Notes under the pieces: generated by a model
Seen by the model: the letters and a program-made list of their open reading frames with translations, nothing else
Databases searched by the model: none
What the model was told of the DNA's origin: nothing
Assembly (NCBI RefSeq): GCF_049060325.1
Contig: NZ_JBMGPW010000004.1
Location: 1 to 64,000 of the forward strand
Source: Vescimonas sanitatis
GTDB lineage: Bacteria > Bacillota > Clostridia > Oscillospirales > Oscillospiraceae
Reading direction: 5' to 3'
DNA length: 64,000 bases
Made by a program: the position numbers and the translations under genes
In this document: piece after piece, positions 49,010 to 59,381 of the stretch
How positions within the stretch are numbered: the stretch's first letter is position 1
Layout: each line of letters begins with the position of its first letter

Positions 49010-50230
49010 TTATGCGCCGGCCTTCTCCTTGCGGATGGCCTCGGCGATACGCTCCAGGCCGGTCTGCACCGTGGCGCGGGGCATGGCCAAATTCAGGCGG
49101 ATATGCCCCCTGGCGTTGCCCACGAACAGGCCGTCGCCGCCCTCCAGCAGCACGCCGGCCTTGTTGGCAAAGAAGTCCGGCAGGTCCTCCACCTCCGGCA
49201 GCACCTCCCGCAGGTCCACCCAGGCGAAGTAGGTGGACTCAGGAATGGTAAACTTCGCGCCGGGAATGTTCTCCTTCAGGAAACGGTCCACCAGGGCCAG
49301 GTTGCCGTCCACATAGGCCTTCAGCTGCTCCAGCCAGGGGCCGCCGTACTCATAGGCCGCCTTGTGGGCCGCGATGGACAGCGGGTTCACCGCGCCGATG
49401 TTCTTGTCCCGATCCTGGAAGCGGGCACGCTCCTCCGCGTCGCGGATGATAATATTGGAGTGCATCAGGCCCGCCAGATTAAAGGTCTTGCTGGCGGACA
49501 TACAGGTGATGAGCCGGTCATAGTCCGGCATGACCTTGCCCATAGGGGTATGGTGCAAGCCGGTGCGGATCAGGTCGCAGTGGATCTCGTCGGACACCAC
49601 CCACAGCCGGTGCTTTTCGATGATGGCCGCCATGTGGCGCAGCTCATCCTCGGTCCAGATGCGGCCGGTGGGGTTGTGGGGATTGCAGAGCATCAGCAGC
49701 TTCACATCCGGGTCGGCGGCCTTCGCCTCAAGGTCCTCCCAGTCCACGGAGAAGCGGCCGCCCTCCTCCCGCAGGGGCGAGGTCACCAGCTCCACGCCGT
49801 TGTATTCGCAGGCGTGGAGGAAAAAGCCGTAGGCAGGCGTCATGGTCAGGACCTTGCCATTCAGCGGCTTGACCAGGTCCTCCGTCAGCTGGTACAGCGC
49901 CGGGATGACGCCGGGAGAGAACGTCAGCTGCTCCTTGGGGAAGGACCAGCCGTAACGGCTCTCGCACCAGGCGCGCAGCGCCTCATAATAACCCTTATCG
50001 TACACCAGGGTATAGCCCAAAATGCGCCGATCTACCCGGTCGGTGATGGCCTGCAGGATCTCCGGCGCCACAGCGAACTCCATGTCCGCCACCCACATCC
50101 GGATGAATTCCTCGTCCTTGTAGGGGAACACCCTCTCCGGCCCGCAGTGGAAAATGTAGGGCCGCCAGCCCTCTACATTCTCGGAATTGGTGTTGCGCCG
50201 ATCAATGATCTCGTCGAAGTTGTAGGTCAT
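49010..50230 (-). CDS. MalY/PatB-type aminotransferase (cystathionine beta-lyase)
   Basis: 406 residues, PLP fold I. Typical N terminus FDEIIDRRNTNSEN, with MWVADMEFAVAPEI, NPHNPTGRIW, the SDEIHCDL Asp/His pair and PLP-binding Lys in SASKTFNLAG. Cleaves C-S bonds of cystathionine or cysteine. AAAGGAGCG precedes ATG 50230. It is divergent from an XRE regulator that may control it. Confidence 0.9.
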   Translation of the reverse strand: MTYNFDEIIDRRNTNSENVEGWRPYIFHCGPERVFPYKDEEFIRMWVADMEFAVAPEILQAITDRVDRRILGYTLVYDKGYYEALRAWCESRYGWSFPKEQLTFSPGVIPALYQLTEDLVKPLNGKVLTMTPAYGFFLHACEYNGVELVTSPLREEGGRFSVDWEDLEAKAADPDVKLLMLCNPHNPTGRIWTEDELRHMAAIIEKHRLWVVSDEIHCDLIRTGLHHTPMGKVMPDYDRLITCMSASKTFNLAGLMHSNIIIRDAEERARFQDRDKNIGAVNPLSIAAHKAAYEYGGPWLEQLKAYVDGNLALVDRFLKENIPGAKFTIPESTYFAWVDLREVLPEVEDLPDFFANKAGVLLEGGDGLFVGNARGHIRLNLAMPRATVQTGLERIAEAIRKEKAGA

Positions 50231-50353
50231 GGTGTATCGCTCCTTTCCTGTTATGGTTTTATAATACCAGCCGCCGCGCGCCCCGTCAAAGCCCGCCGCT
50301 TACTTTTCAGGAACGAATTTTGTGAAAAACTTTCCTCACAATTATATTTTCCC

Positions 50354-50382
50354 TTGCGCGGACCGGGAAAAGCGTCTATACT
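50354..50382 (+). promoter_or_regulatory. Promoter of the XRE regulator
   Basis: TTGCGC (50354-50359), 17-bp spacer, TATACT (50377-50382), 48 bp before ATG 50431. Confidence 0.6.
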
Positions 50383-50430
50383 GAAAAGCAGAGGGTCAAA
50401 TCACTAAAACTTGATTTTGAGGAAAGTGCC

Positions 50431-51135
50431 ATGACATTGACAGAAGAGATCGGCGCGAAGATCAAATACTACCGCAAAAAGCGCGGAATGAAGATCGTGG
50501 AGCTGGCGGCGCTGCTCCACAAAACCGGGGCCACCGTATCCAAGTACGAAAGCGGGCAGATCGCCATGGACGTGGTGACGCTGTACGAGGTGGCGGCCGC
50601 CCTGGGTGTGCCGCCGGAAAAGCTGCTGTACTGTGCCCCGCTGCCCGTGGAAGATCTGACGGCCGACAGCGTGCCCGCCTTCTTCCGCGGCGTTGACCGG
50701 CTGTATATGTACTATTTCGACGGCCGGAACAACAGTCTGGTCCGCAGTGTCATCGATATCCGGGCCAAGACCGGCGCCAACGCCTATGACATAGCGCTGT
50801 ACATGAACTTTCAGGACTATCAGCAGTACCGGAACTGTGAAAACACCTATCTGGGTACGCTGAGCCACTACGATGCCCTCAGCAACATCGTTACCCACAA
50901 TCAGGACACGGAGATGGACGTCTATCTCCTCTGTCTGCCCGCCTCCTATCTGAACGCCGGAACAAAGTGGGGGCTGGGCTTCGGCATCTCCTGCCGACCC
51001 ATTATGCCTACCTCCACCAAGGTATTTCTGTCCAAGAGCATCCAGCCGGAGACACCGGAGTTTCTGCAGGACCTGCGCATCTCCCGGGAGGACATTCAGC
51101 TGCTGAAGCGCTACAATATGCTGTCCGTGATGTGA
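50431..51135 (+). CDS. XRE-family transcriptional regulator
   Basis: 234 residues. Helix-turn-helix at 5-60: IKYYRKKRGMKIVELAALLH followed by KTGATVSKYESGQIAMDVVT. The C-terminal 150 residues form an uncharacterised sensor-like domain. GAGGAAA precedes the ATG. Its divergent position suggests control of the PatB-like gene. Confidence 0.8.
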   Translation: MTLTEEIGAKIKYYRKKRGMKIVELAALLHKTGATVSKYESGQIAMDVVTLYEVAAALGVPPEKLLYCAPLPVEDLTADSVPAFFRGVDRLYMYYFDGRNNSLVRSVIDIRAKTGANAYDIALYMNFQDYQQYRNCENTYLGTLSHYDALSNIVTHNQDTEMDVYLLCLPASYLNAGTKWGLGFGISCRPIMPTSTKVFLSKSIQPETPEFLQDLRISREDIQLLKRYNMLSVM

Positions 51136-51278
51136 ACGGCCCCAAACGGATATCCTGAAAGTAGACTTGCTGGCTTATGCGGTGTTCCGCCTTACGATTG
51201 AATTCTTTCGATGCAGTGCCTACGACATAGGATGAATAAATCCGATTTTTCATCCTCCAAATATATACGATAACCGTG

Positions 51279-51307
51279 AAGGCCCCCGGGTAATTCCCGG
51301 GGGCCTT
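51279..51307. terminator. Hairpin downstream of the XRE gene region
   Basis: AAGGCCCCCGGG, loop TAATT, CCCGGGGGCCTT, a perfect 12-bp stem. The preceding 140 bp after the XRE gene contain no gene. Confidence 0.7.
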
Positions 51308-51375
51308 ACTTCGCATTTTGGTGGGATTTCGCCATGGCAACGCCTATTCGCATCTGCTCGTGCTGCAAAGGCCAA

Positions 51376-51642
51376 TCACAGGCCGATCCGGAAGATGCTG
51401 GCGTTCCTGCCGACGCAGAACAGCAGAAAGGCCTCGTGTAGCTTCTCCTTATCCGGCAGTTCTGTCAGAAAAATGGCAGAGAGCTTCAGTGCGGTCTCGT
51501 CGTGAAACCGTTGAAAGACTTCCAGAAAAAGCTGCTCCTTATCTGCGAAATGGGCGTATAGCGAAGACTTCTGTATGCCGATCTCCTTAGCGATGGCCGC
51601 GATAGAGGTGCCGGAATAGCACAGCGACGTATGAACGTTCAT
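51376..51642 (-). pseudogene. TetR-family regulator fragment
   Basis: The TetR helix-turn-helix is clear: YSGTSIAAIAKEIGIQKSSL followed by YAHFADKEQLFLEVFQRF. The normal first helix is replaced by MNVHTSLC, and the protein ends after 88 residues, so the ligand-binding domain (100 or more residues) is lost. An AACGTACGTT palindrome and a promoter lie divergently at 51754-51803. Confidence 0.7.
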
Positions 51643-51753
51643 TCGTATAAAAGAATAGCGCTCTTTTTCATCCTGTCAAACGGAAATAAAAAGAACCCGC
51701 GATTATCAGCAAAAAAGGCAACAAATAAAGCAGATATTCGTCGGATAAATCTG

Positions 51754-51803
51754 TTGACATTTCGCAAACTGTGTGCTATAACATGACCAACTGAACGTAC
51801 GTT
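51754..51803 (+). promoter_or_regulatory. Promoter with TetR-type operator
   Basis: TTGACA (51754-51759), 17-bp spacer, TATAAC (51777-51782), followed by palindrome AACGTACGTT (51794-51803) at the expected transcription start. It reads into the amidohydrolase fusion. The neighbouring TetR fragment probably once bound here. Confidence 0.75.
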
Positions 51804-51829
51804 AGGAACGCGAAATAGGGTCGCTCCCT

Positions 51830-52261
51830 GTGCCACAAGTGTATCAAAAGCAAAAAGCGAAAAAGAAAGACTGGGCTGACATCTGGCAGGCCGGCAACGG
51901 TGCGCTTGGTTTGGAGACCTCTCTGCCCGTTATGCTGACCGAGGGCGTCAACAAGGGCCGGATCACCATGCAGAAGCTGGTGGAGGTCATGTGTGAAAAT
52001 CCCGCCAAGCTGTTCCGTATCTTCCCCAAGAAGGGCACGCTGCAGGTGGGCGCCGACGCCGATGTGGTACTGGTGGATCTGAACAAGGAGTACACCGTCG
52101 ACGCGGCTAAGTTCCACTCTGTGGTGAAGCACAGCCCCTTCAACGGCTTTGCCGTCAAGGGTGCTCCCGTGCTGACCATGGTGCGCGGCACCGTCGTGGC
52201 CGAAAACGGCGAAGTTGTGGCACAGCCGGGCCACGGCAAGATGGTGCAGCCCATCAAGTAA
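51830..52261 (+). pseudogene. Dihydropyrimidinase/allantoinase-type hydrolase, 5' part replaced
   Basis: After a 14-residue foreign start (MPQVYQKQKAKKKD) the frame reads GRITMQKLVEVMCENPAKLF, GTLQVGADADVVLVDLNKEY and PFNGFAVKGAPVLTMVRGTV: the last 130 residues of a cyclic amidohydrolase (dihydroorotase/hydantoinase/allantoinase superfamily). The metal-binding HxH, carboxylated Lys and His residues are gone, so it is inactive. The fused start belongs to another gene behind the TetR-type promoter. The intact carbamoylase/allantoate hydrolase follows 12 nt later. Confidence 0.75.
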
Positions 52262-52273
52262 GGAAGTGATACT

Positions 52274-53509
52274 ATGGCTTTTGCAAATCGATCCCGTATT
52301 GAGCAGACGGTCGAAGCGTTGGCGCAGTTCAACGCAACGCCCGGCGCAGGCATTACCCGTCTGTCCTACACCACAGAGTACCGAGCTGCCCAGGCGTACC
52401 TGAAGCAAGAGCTCGAGGCAGCAGGCCTGTCCGTCCGCCTGGATTCCATGGGTAATCTGATCGGCCGGAAGGAGGGCACAGATCGTTCCCTGGCGGCCAT
52501 CGCCGTTGGTTCCCATCTGGATTCCGTCCGCAATGGCGGTAAATACGACGGTGCCATGGGCATTATCTGCGGTCTGGAGCTGGCCCGGATGATGCAGGAG
52601 GACAACCTCTCTCTGCGGCATCCCTTTGAGGTGATCGCTATTGTGGAGGAAGAAGGCAACTCCTTCAGCTCCGGTATCCTGGGCGGCAAGGCTCTGTCCG
52701 GCCTGCTGGAGACGGACTATCTGAAGCAGTTGACAAACAACGACGGCGTCACCGCCTACGATGTCATGAAGGCCTACGGCTTGACCCCGGATGACTTGCC
52801 TCAGGTAAAACGCGATAAGACCAGTTGGGCTTATTTCATCGAACCCCATATTGAGCAGGGCCCGGTGCTGGAAAGCGAAAAACTGTCCGTCGGCATCGTG
52901 GATACCATCGTGGGTATCCGCACCAAGAAGCTCATCATCACAGGCCGGCCCGATCACGGTGGAACGACCCCCATGCGCCTGCGTCTTGACGCTGTTGTGG
53001 CGGCTATGAAGATCGTGCATCTCGTGGATGAAGTGGCCCGGGAGCTGAATGATGGCACCGTGACCACCTGCGGCTCCCTCCACGTGGAGCCGGGCGCGCC
53101 CAACGTGGTTCCCGGTAAGGTAGAAATGTCGGTGGAGTGCCGCTCACCCCACCAGGCGTCCATCGATACCATTTTTGGCGCAGTGGAAAAGCTGTTGGCA
53201 CAGCTGCAAGCAGAAGGCTATCAGACCGAGACCGTCGGCTTGATGGAAGTGGCCCCCGTCCACCTGTCCGAAAAAGTCACCGCCGCATTGTCTCAAGGGC
53301 TGCGCGAAAACAAACTACCGCTGAAGACGTTGCCCAGCGGCGCCGGACATGATTCCATGTTCATTTCCCAGGTAACGGATGTAGGCATGCTTTTTGCTCC
53401 CAGCAAGAATGGCCGCAGCCACTGCCCGGAAGAGTTTACCCCCGCCGGCGATATTGCCAAGTGCTGCGACGTGGCATATACCGCCCTGAAAGAGCTGGAT
53501 CGCGATTGA
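52274..53509 (+). CDS. Zn-dependent N-carbamoyl-amino-acid hydrolase / allantoate amidohydrolase family
   Basis: 411 residues, M20-type metal-dependent amidase. GSHLDSVRNGGKYDGAMG holds the first metal His and Asp; VEEEGNSF provides Glu residues; EPHIEQGPVLE and GRPDHGGTTPM are family hallmarks, with GAGHDSMF near the C terminus. It hydrolyses allantoate, ureidoglycolate or N-carbamoyl amino acids; the exact substrate cannot be told. Its 5' neighbour was a ring-opening hydrolase that would supply such a substrate, but it is broken. AAGGAAG serves as SD. Confidence 0.88.
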   Translation: MAFANRSRIEQTVEALAQFNATPGAGITRLSYTTEYRAAQAYLKQELEAAGLSVRLDSMGNLIGRKEGTDRSLAAIAVGSHLDSVRNGGKYDGAMGIICGLELARMMQEDNLSLRHPFEVIAIVEEEGNSFSSGILGGKALSGLLETDYLKQLTNNDGVTAYDVMKAYGLTPDDLPQVKRDKTSWAYFIEPHIEQGPVLESEKLSVGIVDTIVGIRTKKLIITGRPDHGGTTPMRLRLDAVVAAMKIVHLVDEVARELNDGTVTTCGSLHVEPGAPNVVPGKVEMSVECRSPHQASIDTIFGAVEKLLAQLQAEGYQTETVGLMEVAPVHLSEKVTAALSQGLRENKLPLKTLPSGAGHDSMFISQVTDVGMLFAPSKNGRSHCPEEFTPAGDIAKCCDVAYTALKELDRD

Positions 53510-53526
53510 TCCTTCCGCTCTCCCAT

Positions 53527-53566
53527 AAAAAGCCAGGCCTCTGGGTACCCGGAGGCCTGGCTTTTT
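53527..53566 (+). terminator. Terminator after the amidohydrolase gene
   Basis: AAAAAGCCAGGCCTC and GAGGCCTGGCTTTTT around a 10-nt loop, a 15-bp stem 17 bp after the stop codon, with T run. Confidence 0.85.
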
Positions 53567-53807
53567 GCTTTGTCAAAACAAAGCAGAGGATCCGGAAGTG
53601 CCCTGAAACGCAATATGCTCTCATTATTTCAATGATGAGTAGGTTTCCGATTCTCCCCTATTCTGTTTCTATATTTCGGAAAAATGCAAATCGGCGACAT
53701 CAAACCTGTACACGTTCAACGATAGGAAATCATGTGGTGTATCTTCCAGTAGATTCTCAAGGAACTGTCCAGTTCGATACCTATTCGTATCGCCCAAGAC
53801 CGGCACC
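53567..53807. other. Remnant sequence upstream of integrase fragment
   Basis: No intact gene. A minus-strand frame ending at 53669 (segment YRTGQFLENLLEDTPHDFLS) and an overlapping plus-strand frame are both open across 53700-53800, but neither has an SD-supported start or a family I recognise. Likely debris left by integration and excision. Confidence 0.4.
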
Positions 53808-54065
53808 ATGTTCGACCCGGATTCCTTCCGGCACACCCATGAGAAGAGCCTGAAGGCCATCGGCGCGGAGCACATCAGGTTTCACGACCTAAGGCACACC
53901 TTCGCCACGCTGTCCCTCAAGTACGGTGTGGACGTCAAGACGCTGTCCGGCGCACTGGGACACTATGACGCGGGCTTTACCCTCAGCACCTACACCCACG
54001 CCACGGAGGGGATGAAGCGTGACGCCGCCGACACCATCGGCAGCGTCATCAGCCAGACCATGTAG
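53808..54065 (+). pseudogene. C-terminal fragment of a tyrosine recombinase
   Basis: 85 residues from ATG 53808, with open frame slightly upstream (LFVSPKTGTMFDPDS). Catalytic RFHDLRHTFATL (His and Arg), GHY and nucleophile Tyr in LSTYTHATEG remain; the first catalytic Arg and N-terminal domains are lost. It lies just before a tRNA-Val gene, so a previous element probably used that tRNA cluster. Confidence 0.8.
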
Positions 54066-54077
54066 ACCACAAAAAAC

Positions 54078-54123
54078 AGCACCGGAGAGGGGCGGATGGC
54101 ATCATCCGCCCCTCTCCGGTGCT
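54078..54123 (+). terminator. 21-bp perfect hairpin terminator
   Basis: AGCACCGGAGAGGGGCGGATG, loop GCAT, exact complement, then TTTCTT. It follows the integrase fragment at 54065. Confidence 0.85.
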
Positions 54124-54209
54124 TTCTTGACCTCTCGGCTTTTGGGTCACGGTTTGGGTCAAGCGAAAAACGCCAAAATGCTGCGTCACTATTTGGGAGT
54201 ATAAACAGA

Positions 54210-54246
54210 AAAAAGTTCCTGATTTTTTACGAAATCAGGAACTTTT
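54210..54246 (-). terminator. Terminator of the tRNA cluster
   Basis: AAAAAGTTCCTGATTT (54210-54225) and its complement (from 54232), with a T run on the minus strand. It immediately follows the tRNA-Val CCA end. Confidence 0.8.
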
Positions 54247-54323
54247 TGGTGGAGACTGCTGGACTCGAACCAGTGACCTCCTGCGTGTGAAGCAGGCGCT
54301 CTAACCAGCTGAGCTAAGCCTCC
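54247..54323 (-). tRNA. tRNA-Val(CAC)
   Basis: Minus strand: acceptor GGAGGCT/AGTCTCC, D arm, anticodon arm CCTGC TTCACAC GCAGG (CAC, reads GTG), T arm GGTTCGAGTCC, encoded CCA. 77 nt. Confidence 0.9.
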
Positions 54324-54353
54324 GAATTGTCGGCGACCCTCGGGGTGCCGACA

Positions 54354-54428
54354 TGGTGACCCGTACGGGAATCGAACCCATGTTACAGCCGTGAAAGGGC
54401 CGTGTCTTAACCTCTTGACCAACGGGCC
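54354..54428 (-). tRNA. tRNA-Glu(TTC)
   Basis: Minus strand: acceptor GGCCCGT, D arm with GGTCAAGAGGTTAAGAC, anticodon loop CTTTCAC (TTC), T arm GGTTCGATTCC, encoded CCA. 75 nt. A short hairpin (54330-54353) separates it from tRNA-Val. Confidence 0.92.
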
Positions 54429-54475
54429 GTCTTTCGAGGGGTATACCGGAGAGATGCTGACGCATCTCTCCGGTG

Positions 54476-54552
54476 TGGTAGCGGCGACTGGATTTGAACC
54501 GGTGACACTGCGGGTATGAACCGCATGCTCTAGCCAACTGAGCTACGCCGCC
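54476..54552 (-). tRNA. tRNA-Met(CAT)
   Basis: Minus strand: GGCGGCG acceptor, anticodon arm TGCGG TTCATAC CCGCA (CAT), T arm GGTTCAAATCC, encoded CCA. 77 nt. It could also be tRNA-Ile2 with modified CAT; elongator Met is more likely. A perfect 13-bp hairpin (54445-54474) lies between it and tRNA-Glu. Confidence 0.88.
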
Positions 54553-54678
54553 ATGTCATCCTCGACAGGCACGAGTTACTATACCATATTTCAGCTCCCT
54601 TTGTCAACAGCTTTTTTGCAAAACCGGGAGAAAATACGAGGGACGCGGCTGGCGCCGTGTCCCCCGTGCGTCAATTTA

Positions 54679-56310
<1,632 letters not shown>

Positions 56311-56396
56311 ATCTAATGCCTCCAAAATTGAGAATGATTTACAGGGGAACACGCAAACTTAAAGCATTTGCCGCGGCGTGTACGCGGCAAAGCACA

Positions 56397-56681
56397 TCAC
56401 TCCACGATAGCCAGGATGTCGCTCTGCTTGACGATGATATACTCCACGTCCTCCAGCGTCACCTTGGTGCCGGCATACTTGTCGGTGATGACCTTGTCGC
56501 CGGCCTTCACGGACATGACCACGGTCTTCCCGTCAACGGTGCCGCCGGGGCCCACGGAAATGACCTCAGCCACAGAGGGCTTCTCCTTGGCGGAGCCGGT
56601 CAGGATAATGCCGCCCTTGGTGGTCTCCTCCGGCTCGGTCATCTTCAGCACCACGCGGTCAGCAAGCGGTGTCAGCTTCAT
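56397..56681 (-). CDS. groES: Co-chaperonin GroES (Hsp10)
   Basis: 94 residues: MKLTPLADRVVLKMTEPEET, mobile loop KGGIILTGSAKEKP, GTKVTLEDVEYIIVKQSDIL. Forms the lid of the GroEL chamber. AAGGAGG precedes ATG 56681; CIRCE operator 48 bp upstream. Confidence 0.96.
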   Translation of the reverse strand: MKLTPLADRVVLKMTEPEETTKGGIILTGSAKEKPSVAEVISVGPGGTVDGKTVVMSVKAGDKVITDKYAGTKVTLEDVEYIIVKQSDILAIVE

Positions 56682-56728
56682 AGTTGGTTCCTCCTTGTAT
56701 TTCTATTTTTGATAAAACAGTTTCAGCG

Positions 56729-56755
56729 TTAGCACTCAAAATGCTTGAGTGCTAA
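56729..56755. promoter_or_regulatory. CIRCE operator (HrcA site)
   Basis: TTAGCACTC, 9-bp spacer, GAGTGCTAA: the perfect CIRCE consensus. It places groESL under HrcA repression released by heat or unfolded protein. Confidence 0.96.
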
Positions 56756-56842
56756 CGCTGATTATCATACCACACTATGCGGGATTTGCAAGGGGGAAAC
56801 GGAGAAATTTTGAAAAATTCACAAAATGTTCAAGCGCTGTCC

Positions 56843-57772
56843 TCAGCCGCGGGCCGTCCGGTTGCAGGAGCAGCCCTCCGGGCCGAAGAAGTTCAGCTTT
56901 TTGTCGTGCAGCTTAATGGTCACATCGCTGTTGACCACGCTCTCGCCGTCCAGGCAGGTGACGATGTCCGGCTTCTCCGAGTGGATATGTACCACCTTGG
57001 GACAGGAGCAGTGCGCGTATTCCGGAAACTTGGCGTACTCGCCCCTGGAGTACGGCCCCACGAATTTCAGGAACGTGCGGCGGTTGACCTCTCTGACCAC
57101 CAGGGTATTCAGCACGCCGTCATCCATCCGGGCCTCGGCCACAGGCATAAAGCCGCCGCCGTAGTACCGGCCGTTGCACACAGATACCAGCGACCAGTCG
57201 CCCTCCGTGGTCACATCGTCCAGGGTGATGGTCCAGTGGGTGCCGATGCCCTTGAACAGGAAATTCACCGCCAGAGAGTAGATATAGCTGCCCTTGCCGT
57301 CCAGCAGCGGGCTCTCGCTGTATTTATGTACGTCCCGGGCCACCCGCGCGTCGATGCCGGAGCAGGCGATGGTCAGCGCCACGCGGCCGTTGACGTCGAT
57401 GGCGTCCATAGGAAACTGCGGGCCGTCCCATAGGTTTTCGGCGTCCCGGAACTTCTCCATATCATCGCCGAAGTTCTTTAGGAAATCGTTGCCGGTGCCC
57501 ACGGGGATCACGGTCATGGCGGCGTTGTCATAGCCGATAATGCCGTTGGCCACCTCGTTGACGGTCCCGTCGCCGCCGCAGGCGTAGAACCGCAGTGCCT
57601 CGCCCGTCTCGCAGAGCTTCTTCGCCAGCTCCGTGGCGTGGCCCTGCTTTTTCGTCAGGATGCACTGCACGTCCAGCCCGTGCTTCTGCCGCAGCGACTC
57701 CGCCATGTCGTAGATCTTCTGCCGGCTGTCGGTCTTGCCCGCCGTGGGATTGATGATAAAAATATGCTTCAT
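56843..57772 (-). CDS. Diacylglycerol/lipid kinase (DagK/YegS family)
   Basis: 309 residues. Nucleotide-binding ACGGDGTVNEVANG (GGDGT), preceded by IINPTAGKTDS; SVCNGRYYGGGFMPVAEA later in the fold. Phosphorylates diacylglycerol or a related lipid. The start at 57772 follows GAGGAGG. It is monocistronic. Confidence 0.88.
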   Translation of the reverse strand: MKHIFIINPTAGKTDSRQKIYDMAESLRQKHGLDVQCILTKKQGHATELAKKLCETGEALRFYACGGDGTVNEVANGIIGYDNAAMTVIPVGTGNDFLKNFGDDMEKFRDAENLWDGPQFPMDAIDVNGRVALTIACSGIDARVARDVHKYSESPLLDGKGSYIYSLAVNFLFKGIGTHWTITLDDVTTEGDWSLVSVCNGRYYGGGFMPVAEARMDDGVLNTLVVREVNRRTFLKFVGPYSRGEYAKFPEYAHCSCPKVVHIHSEKPDIVTCLDGESVVNSDVTIKLHDKKLNFFGPEGCSCNRTARG

Positions 57773-57934
57773 CGAGGCTCTCCTCCTCATCAACATATTA
57801 GAATTTCGTTGAATTTATTTCGAAAGCATACGGGTAATTGTATCATGTTTCTGCAAAAGAAAGTGAACAAATTGAAAATAAAGTCATATGCCGGGGATTT
57901 ATTAAGGCAGGGCGGAAAAGATGTCCCCCCTAAC

Positions 57935-58024
57935 GGCTCAGATTTTTCGCTGAGGCGCGGCGCGGCAGCGTAGGCGTACTTTGTGTACGGCAAGCCGCCG
58001 CAACAAAGCATCAGCGGAAAAGAT
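57935..58024. repeat. Structured intergenic repeat-like element
   Basis: Outer TTTTTCGCTGA and TCAGCGGAAAA arms enclose a GTAC-TTTGT-GTAC hairpin and complementary GC-rich blocks (GCGGCAGCG and AAGCCGCCGC). The stretch is non-coding and looks like an interspersed repeat family of gut Clostridia genomes, which cannot be confirmed inside this window. Confidence 0.45.
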
Positions 58025-58029
58025 GGCCA

Positions 58030-59145
58030 TCAGACATTGCCGTACATAAACACATCACACTTGATCATGCCGTTATAGAGCTTGCGCTTTTTGTCCGCCG
58101 GCTTGCCGAAGCAGCGCTCGAACTCCGTGTGGCTCGAAAGCACCAGTGTGCGCCAGCCTGCGGGCAGCGTGCGCCACGCCTTGCCGAAGGCGCGGTACAG
58201 CGCCTCGGCCTCCTGTCTCTCCAGCAGGCGCTCGCCGTAGGGCGGGTTGGTCACCAGCTGGCCATAGGTGCTGTCCCGGTGGAATTGGGCCGCGTCGGCC
58301 ACCTCAAAGCGGACGCAGTCGTCCACGCCGGCCTTGCGGGCGTTGTCCCGGGCAATGTCCACGGCGCGGGGGTCGATGTCGCCGCCCCAGATATCGTACT
58401 GCCCATGAAATTCCCTGTCCTGGGCCTCATCTGCCGCGTCCATCCAGCACGCAGGCGGCAGGAATGCCCACTTCTGGGCGTCAAAGCGCCGGTCCAGACC
58501 GGGGGCGCGGTTTTTGGCGATGAGCGCCGCCTCGATGGGGATAGTACCGCTGCCGCAGAAGGGATCGCAGAAGGGGTCGCGGCCCCGGTAGCGGCTGAGG
58601 GTCACCAGTGCCGCCGCCAGCGTCTCCCGCAGGGGCGCCTCCACGCCTACGGCGCGGTAGCCCCGCTTGTACAGCCCTTCGCCGCTGGCATCCAGGCCGA
58701 TGGACACCTGATCCTTGAACACGGAAAAGCGTATCTGGTATTTCGTCCCCGTCTCCGGAAACTGATCCATGCCGTAGTGGGCCTTCAGGCGCTCCACCAC
58801 GGCCTTTTTGATGATGCTCTGGCAGGCGGGCACGGAGTGCAGCTGGGAGGAGATGGAGTAGCCCTTTACCGGGAAGGCCGCCTCCCGGGGCAGAAACTCC
58901 TCCCAGGGGATGGCGCGCACGCCCTGGAACAGCTCCTCGAAGCTCCGCGCCGGGAACTGCCCCAGCAGGGCGATGACCCGGGCGCCGCAGCGCAGATTGA
59001 TATTCAGCCGGGCGCAGTCCGCCCAGCTGCCCTGACAGAGCACACGGCCGTTTTCCGCACGCACGTCGGCCAGGCCAAGGCGCTTGATCTCGTCGGCCAC
59101 CAGCTTTTCCAACCCCAGCAGGCAGGGGATCTCGTAAGTTATCAT
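58030..59145 (-). CDS. THUMP-domain rRNA guanine-N2-methyltransferase (RlmL-like)
   Basis: 371 residues. THUMP RNA-binding part (about 45-160), then the methyltransferase: DPFCGSGTIPIEAALIA (SAM motif I), GGDIDPRAVDIA (acidic loop) and catalytic NPPYGERL. Probably forms m2G in 23S rRNA. GAGGTG sets the ATG at 59145. Confidence 0.88.
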   Translation of the reverse strand: MITYEIPCLLGLEKLVADEIKRLGLADVRAENGRVLCQGSWADCARLNINLRCGARVIALLGQFPARSFEELFQGVRAIPWEEFLPREAAFPVKGYSISSQLHSVPACQSIIKKAVVERLKAHYGMDQFPETGTKYQIRFSVFKDQVSIGLDASGEGLYKRGYRAVGVEAPLRETLAAALVTLSRYRGRDPFCDPFCGSGTIPIEAALIAKNRAPGLDRRFDAQKWAFLPPACWMDAADEAQDREFHGQYDIWGGDIDPRAVDIARDNARKAGVDDCVRFEVADAAQFHRDSTYGQLVTNPPYGERLLERQEAEALYRAFGKAWRTLPAGWRTLVLSSHTEFERCFGKPADKKRKLYNGMIKCDVFMYGNV

Positions 59146-59263
59146 GGGATACACCTCGGTTTCTTGACTACCAAAGAGTATACCGAAAAATACCAGGGCG
59201 CGCAACCTAAATTTCCAGTGGCTTTTCGGGACCGCTTACGCTATAATAGGGAATGTAAACCTG

Positions 59264-59352
59264 AGGTTGCACCATGCACGGTACATTGGCAGACAATTTT
59301 ACGGAAATGCAACCTGAACGTGATAGACTTTTCCGTCGGTGTCCCGTATACT
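59264..59352 (+). promoter_or_regulatory. Promoter and inverted repeat upstream of the HTH-NfeD gene
   Basis: TAGACT (59324-59329), 17-bp spacer, TATACT (59347-59352). Upstream an 8-bp inverted repeat, AGGTTGCA (59264-59271) and TGCAACCT (59308-59315), may bind the encoded HTH domain. Confidence 0.5.
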
Positions 59353-59381
59353 GACGGCACCGAAAGCAAAGGAGGACACAT

